This document shows positions 59,744 through 64,000 of a stretch of DNA of 64,000 nucleotides, in pieces. How positions within the stretch are numbered: the stretch's first letter is position 1; each line of letters begins with the position of its first letter. Below the pieces are notes generated by a model. It was given only the letters and a program-made list of their open reading frames with translations, had not been told where the DNA came from and did not search any database. Made by a program: the position numbers and the translations under genes. The DNA comes from Cryobacterium soli (GTDB taxonomy: Bacteria; Actinomycetota; Actinomycetes; Actinomycetales; Microbacteriaceae), in assembly GCF_003611035.1 (NCBI RefSeq), contig NZ_CP030033.1:1302001-1366000 (forward strand), in the 5' to 3' direction.

Positions 59744-62497
59744 ATGACGATCACAGACCAACCAGTCGCCACTCCAATCGCCGCGCAGATCGACACCATG
59801 GTCTCTGCCGGCGCCGTCGCTTTGAAGGAATACGCGAACTTCACCCAGGAGCAGATTGACTTCATCGTCAAGAAGGCCTCCGTCGCAGCCCTGTCCAAGC
59901 ACGCCGAACTCGCCGTGCACGCCGTCGCCGAAACCGGCCGAGGCGTCTTCGAAGACAAGGCCGTGAAGAACCTCTTCGCGTGCGAGCACGTCACCAACTC
60001 GATGCAGAACCTCAAGACCGTGGGCATCATCAGCCGCGACGAGATCACCGGCATCACCGAGATCGCAGAGCCCGTGGGCGTCATCTGCGGCATCACCCCG
60101 GTCACCAACCCCACCTCGACCGCGATCTTCAAGTCGCTCATTGCACTGAAGACCCGCAACCCCATCATCTTCGGCTTCCACCCGGGAGCCCAGCAGTCCT
60201 CCGTCGCCGCAGCCCGCGTCGTGCGCGACGCCGCCATCAAGGCCGGCGCCCCGGAGAACTGTATCCAGTGGATCGAAGCCCCCTCGCTCGAGGCCTCCAC
60301 CCTGCTGATGAACCACCCCGGTGTCGCGACCATCCTCGCCACCGGTGGAAACGCCATGGTCCGCGCCGCGTACTCCTGCGGCAAGCCCGCCCTGGGTGTC
60401 GGCGCCGGAAACGTGCCCGCCTTCATCGAGAAGAGCGCCAAGCTCAAGCGTGCCGTCAACGACGTCGTGCTCTCCAAGTCCTTCGACTACGGCATGATCT
60501 GCGCCTCGGAGCAGGCCGTCATCATCGAAGAGCCCCTCTACAAGGAGGCGATGGCAGAATTCAAGATCCTGCACGCCTACCTCACCACCAAGGAAGAGAA
60601 GGCCCTGCTCGAAGAATTCATCTTCGGCGTCACCGCCAACTCGGAGAACTGCGCCGGCGCCAAGCTGAACCCCACCGTCGTCGGCAAGTCGCCGGTGTGG
60701 ATCGCCCAGCAGGCCGGTTTCAGTGTTCCCGACGACACGTCGATCATCCTGGTCGAGGTCAGCGGAGTCGGCCCGCACGAGCCCATGACCCGCGAAAAGC
60801 TGGCCCCGGTGCTCGCCGTCATGCACGCCAAGGACGCCGAAGAGGGCATCTCGCTCTCCGAGCAGATGGTGGAATTCGACGGACTGGGCCACTCTGGCTC
60901 GATCCACAGCGAGAACCCCGCGATCATCGAGGAGTTCGGCAAGCGCGTCAAGGCCGTCCGCATCATCACCAACGCCCCCAGCTCGCTCGGTGGCATCGGT
61001 GACATCTACAACGCCTTCATCCCGTCGCTCACGCTCGGCTGTGGTTCGTACGGACACAACTCCGTCTCGAACAACGTGTCGGCGATCAACCTCATCAACG
61101 TCAAGCGCATCGGCCGGAGGAACAACAACTTGCAGTGGTTCAAGATCCCCGCGAAGACCTACTTCGAGCCGAACGCCATCCGTTACCTGGCCGACATGCG
61201 CGACGTCACCCGGGTCACCATCGTCACCGACTCGACCATGACCCGCCTGGGCTTCGTCGACAAGATCCTCGACGTGCTCAACCGCCGCGAGGGCCGTGTC
61301 GCCCTGCAGATCATCGACAACGTGCTCCCCGAGCCCACCGTCTCCGCCGTGGAGAAGGGCGCAGAGGAAATGCGCGCCTTCAAGCCGGACACCATCATCG
61401 CCCTCGGTGGCGGCTCCCCCATGGACGCCGCGAAGGTCATGTGGCTGCTGTACGAACACCCCGAAATCGAATTCGCCGACATGAAGGAAAAGTTCTTCGA
61501 CGTGCGCAAGCGCGCGTTCAAGTTCCCCGACCTCGGTGAGCTCGCCAAGCTCGTCTGCATCCCGACCACCTCGGGCACCGGCAGCGAGATGACCCCGTTC
61601 GCCGTCATCACCGACGAGGTCACCGGCGTCAAGTACCCGCTGGCCGACTACGCGCTGATCCCGTCCGTCGCGATCATCGACCCCGTGCTCACGGCCATGA
61701 TGCCGTCGTTCCTCGCCGCCGACTCCGGCTTCGACGCCCTGACCCACGCCACAGAGGCGTATGTCTCGGTGTACGCGAACGACTTCACCGACGGCCTCTG
61801 CCTGCACGCGATCAAGCTGATCTTCGAGAACATCGAACTCAGTGTGAAGGGATCGATCGGCAGCACCGACGACACCGTGATCAAGGCCCGCGAGAAGATG
61901 CACAACGCCGCATCCATCTCGGGCATGGCCTTCGGTAACGCGTTCCTGGGCATAGTCCACGCCATGGCCCACGTCACCGGCGCCCAGCTGCACCTGATCC
62001 ACGGCCGGGTCAACGCGACCTACCTGCCGCACGTGATCCGGTACAACGGCACCGTGCCGACCAAGCTGACCAGCTGGCCCAAGTACGAGCACTACATCGC
62101 CCCGGAGCGTTTCCAGGAGATCGCCAAGCACCTGGGCCTGCCGGCCTCGACTCCCGCCGAGGGCGTCGAGTCCTACGCCCAGGCCGTCGAGCAGCTGCGC
62201 GACAAGGTCGGCATCAAGCCGTCCTTCCAGGCGCAGGGCGTGCCGGAGGAAGACTTCATCAGCCGCCTCGACTCGCTCGCCATGGGCGCCTACGGTGACC
62301 AGTGCGCACCCGCCAACCCGCGGATGCCGATGCTCGAGGACATGAAGACCCTCATGGAAGCCGCGTACTACGGCACCTCGTTCGCCGAGGTCCGCGCCGG
62401 ACGCACCGCCGTCGGCGACGCGGCACTCGAGACCGGTGCAGAGGTTGCCGCCCCGGCCGCGGACGCCAAGAAGCCGGCCCGCAAGGCCGGCAAGTAG
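59744..62497 (+). CDS. adhE: Bifunctional acetaldehyde-CoA/alcohol dehydrogenase
   Basis: 917 residues from ATG 59744, after CAGGAGG. The N-terminal aldehyde dehydrogenase domain (about 1-440) has Cys253 in YGMICASEQA and the CoA-acylating pattern. The linker is followed by the iron-dependent alcohol dehydrogenase (about 470-880): ALGGGSPMDAAKVMWLLY, TTSGTGSEMTPFAVI, DSGFDALTHATEAYVS and GNAFLGIVHAMAHVTGAQLHLIHGRVNATYLP with the iron ligands. A Lys/Ala-rich tail (AAPAADAKKPARKAGK) is added. It reduces acetyl-CoA to ethanol in fermentation. The IS3 element ends about 210 bp upstream and may affect its promoter. A strong terminator follows. Confidence 0.96.
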   Translation: MTITDQPVATPIAAQIDTMVSAGAVALKEYANFTQEQIDFIVKKASVAALSKHAELAVHAVAETGRGVFEDKAVKNLFACEHVTNSMQNLKTVGIISRDEITGITEIAEPVGVICGITPVTNPTSTAIFKSLIALKTRNPIIFGFHPGAQQSSVAAARVVRDAAIKAGAPENCIQWIEAPSLEASTLLMNHPGVATILATGGNAMVRAAYSCGKPALGVGAGNVPAFIEKSAKLKRAVNDVVLSKSFDYGMICASEQAVIIEEPLYKEAMAEFKILHAYLTTKEEKALLEEFIFGVTANSENCAGAKLNPTVVGKSPVWIAQQAGFSVPDDTSIILVEVSGVGPHEPMTREKLAPVLAVMHAKDAEEGISLSEQMVEFDGLGHSGSIHSENPAIIEEFGKRVKAVRIITNAPSSLGGIGDIYNAFIPSLTLGCGSYGHNSVSNNVSAINLINVKRIGRRNNNLQWFKIPAKTYFEPNAIRYLADMRDVTRVTIVTDSTMTRLGFVDKILDVLNRREGRVALQIIDNVLPEPTVSAVEKGAEEMRAFKPDTIIALGGGSPMDAAKVMWLLYEHPEIEFADMKEKFFDVRKRAFKFPDLGELAKLVCIPTTSGTGSEMTPFAVITDEVTGVKYPLADYALIPSVAIIDPVLTAMMPSFLAADSGFDALTHATEAYVSVYANDFTDGLCLHAIKLIFENIELSVKGSIGSTDDTVIKAREKMHNAASISGMAFGNAFLGIVHAMAHVTGAQLHLIHGRVNATYLPHVIRYNGTVPTKLTSWPKYEHYIAPERFQEIAKHLGLPASTPAEGVESYAQAVEQLRDKVGIKPSFQAQGVPEEDFISRLDSLAMGAYGDQCAPANPRMPMLEDMKTLMEAAYYGTSFAEVRAGRTAVGDAALETGAEVAAPAADAKKPARKAGK

Positions 62498-62541
62498 GCT
62501 CCACGCGTCACAGCAGCACCCGTTCGACCTGCACCACCCTG

Positions 62542-62576
62542 ACGGCCCCGCACTTCTGTGCGGGGCCGTTTTTTTT
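62542..62576 (+). terminator. Rho-independent terminator after adhE
   Basis: ACGGCCCCGCAC (62542-62553) and GTGCGGGGCCGT (62558-62569) with a 4-nt loop, followed by an 8-T run. A textbook terminator, 45 bp past the stop. Confidence 0.95.
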
Positions 62577-62652
62577 GGGGCGCACCGATGTGCAGAGCCG
62601 GTGGTTCAGCCGGGGTTCACCGGCCGTCTCCAAGACGGCGTTACCGTGCAGC

Positions 62653-64000
62653 ATGCCCAGGAACCGGTCTCCGTTTCGTCGCGCGCGCGCGTGGTCCGCG
62701 GCAGCATTCATCGTCGTCTCCGCACTGACGACGACAGCGCCCGCCCAGGCCGCCGGCTACGAGCCGATAACCGGTACGGGTTCCACCTGGTCACAGAACG
62801 CCATCGACCACTGGCGCGAGGATGTGGCCGCCGACTACGGCATGACCGTGAACTACTCCGGTGTCGGCTCCTCGGCCGGCCGGCGCGACTTCGCCACGGG
62901 CACCGTGGACTTCGCCGTGAGCGAGCTCCCGTTCCAGACCGACTCCGATGTCGACTCAGAGCCTGAAGCCCCGGGCCGAGGCTACGCCTATCTGCCCAGT
63001 ATGGCCGGCGCCACTTCGTTCATGTACAACCTCACGATCAACGGCGCGCGGGTGTCGAACCTGCGGCTGAGCGGCGAGGTCATCACCAAGATCTTCACGG
63101 GCGGCATCACCACCTGGAACGACCCCGCCATCCGGGCCGACAACCCCGGCCTGGCCATGCCGGGCACGCGCATCGTCCCCGTCGTCCGCTCCGACGGCTC
63201 CGGCTCCACCGCCCAATTCAGCCAGTGGATGTCAACACAGGACCCCGCCCTGTGGAACGCGTTCTGCGCTTCAGTCGGGCGCGCGACGCCGTGCGGCGCG
63301 GTCTCGCTGTATCCCGTCACCGGCAACGCGAAGGCGTTGAGCGGGTCTTCCGGTGTGGCCGGTTACGTCAGCCAAGACTATGGGCAGGGTGCCATCACCT
63401 ACGTGGAGCACTCGGCCGCCGTCGAGGCTGGCTTCCCCGTCGCCAAAGTACTCAACCAGGCCGGATACTACGTCGCACCCACGGCCGCCGCCGTAGCCGT
63501 GGCACTGTCCACGGCACAGATCGACCAGACCGCAGGGCCCAACTACCTCACCCAGGTACTCGATGGTGTCTACAACAGTGCCGACCCACGCGCCTACCCG
63601 CTCTCGGGTTACACCTACCTGATCGTGCCCACCGAGGTGGGCGGCGTGTTCACCGCCAGGAAGGGCGCCACGCTCGGCGCTTTCGCCACCTACACGCTCT
63701 GCCCAGGGCAACATCAAGCCGCCGACCTCGGCTACGCGCCGCTGCCGATGAACCTTGTGCTCGCCGGGTTCGACCAGATCGCTCGCGTTCCCGGGGCGAG
63801 CCCCGCCGGTGCGGACATCCGCTCCTGCGACAACCCCACCTTCCAGGCCGACGACTCACCGTCGAGTACCGTCCTGCTCCGAACGGCCCCCCTGCCTCCG
63901 GAGAGCGACCGCCGCTCCACAACGGTCTGCTCAGAACCGGCGGCCGGCTCGGCAGCGGGAGCTGTCGCGCTCTGCCCCGCCACCATGGCCGTGCAGGACA
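62653..64000 (+). CDS. PstS-like phosphate substrate-binding protein, 3' end outside window
   Basis: ATG 62653 opens a frame that stays open to the window end (449 residues so far). A basic start (MPRNRSPFRRARAW) and a hydrophobic signal peptide ending APAQAA|G. The PBP-like domain then shows PITGTGSTWSQNAIDHW, YSGVGSSAGRRDF, DFAVSELPF, ITKIFTGGITTWNDPAI and RSDGSGSTAQFSQWM, the phosphate-binding residues of PstS. No lipobox cysteine. The length already exceeds ordinary PstS, and the last ~80 residues (DSPSSTVLLRTAPLPPESDRRSTT) look like the start of an extra C-terminal extension. No pstCAB genes are visible. Confidence 0.85.
   Translation, partial: MPRNRSPFRRARAWSAAAFIVVSALTTTAPAQAAGYEPITGTGSTWSQNAIDHWREDVAADYGMTVNYSGVGSSAGRRDFATGTVDFAVSELPFQTDSDVDSEPEAPGRGYAYLPSMAGATSFMYNLTINGARVSNLRLSGEVITKIFTGGITTWNDPAIRADNPGLAMPGTRIVPVVRSDGSGSTAQFSQWMSTQDPALWNAFCASVGRATPCGAVSLYPVTGNAKALSGSSGVAGYVSQDYGQGAITYVEHSAAVEAGFPVAKVLNQAGYYVAPTAAAVAVALSTAQIDQTAGPNYLTQVLDGVYNSADPRAYPLSGYTYLIVPTEVGGVFTARKGATLGAFATYTLCPGQHQAADLGYAPLPMNLVLAGFDQIARVPGASPAGADIRSCDNPTFQADDSPSSTVLLRTAPLPPESDRRSTTVCSEPAAGSAAGAVALCPATMAVQD

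Noticed and set aside
59690..62131. 813-codon open frame on the minus strand, opposite adhE
   Set aside because: Shadow of adhE; composition (D, G, V, H) is typical of antisense of GC-rich genes.

Overview
The window is a 64 kb piece of a very GC-rich actinobacterial chromosome with GTG/ATG starts, tight ATGA/GTGA overlaps and extreme G/C third positions. DUF3039, the small DUF7882-type protein, DUF222-HNH, a Tad locus of the Rv3654c-Rv3659c type, an IdeR box, an NrtR box and 'VEPVETP'-encoding intergenic repeats point to the family Microbacteriaceae. A Cryobacterium-like genus is my best guess, from gene content only. Most of the window is ordinary core genome with two insertion sequences and several intergenic repeat families.

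Layout. 1-2.3 kb: 3'-truncated DUF2252 gene, a roughly 1.1 kb gene-poor AT-richer stretch, a small hypothetical gene, and a relic of the ychF 3' end. 2.3-7.4 kb: ychF, an exonuclease, rmuC, an EamA exporter. 7.5-12.2 kb: a six-gene Tad pilus operon on the minus strand. 12.3-15.7 kb: tRNA-Leu(UAG), IdeR-boxed heme oxygenase, two DedA proteins, a CDF metal exporter. 15.8-21.4 kb: murI-rph-rdgB operon, a ketosynthase, pncB, DUF3039. 21.4-25.4 kb: an ABC exporter whose ATPase carries about 550 residues of low-complexity extension. 25.7-33.3 kb: a wall-polymer cluster (nucleotidyltransferase, TagGH-like ABC exporter, TagF-like transferase, two GT2 enzymes, CDP-alcohol transferase). 33.4-36.8 kb: HtrA protease and two exported proteins of unknown role. 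37-42.7 kb: aminotransferase, old yellow enzyme, hydrolase, SDR/TetR divergent pair, DUF7882-type protein. 42.8-46.5 kb: DUF222-HNH protein, an intact IS110 element, and a 54-bp tandem repeat array. 46.5-51.9 kb: nitrilase, two-component system, membrane glycosyltransferase, polyprenol-phosphate mannose synthase. 52-57.9 kb: NrtR-nadA-nadB-nadC-cysteine desulfurase. 58-59.5 kb: IS3 element. 59.7-64 kb: adhE and a truncated PstS-like gene.

The most interesting object is the IS110 element (about 44991-46290). Removing it restores a perfect copy of the 54-bp repeat. Its 218-nt untranslated left end can be read by eye as a complete bridge RNA. One loop carries two guides matching the two halves of the interrupted repeat; the other carries two guides matching the element's own two ends; each loop has a basal stem. 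The ends also carry promoter halves that would join to TTGACA-N17-GATGAT in the circular form. IS110 bridge RNAs are known as a class; this particular element, its repeat target and the guide assignments are read from this sequence.

Functional links: NrtR probably controls de novo NAD synthesis (nadABC plus an Fe-S assembly desulfurase), with pncB as the salvage route nearby. IdeR probably controls heme-iron release. A TetR regulator probably controls the divergent SDR through a 17-bp palindrome.
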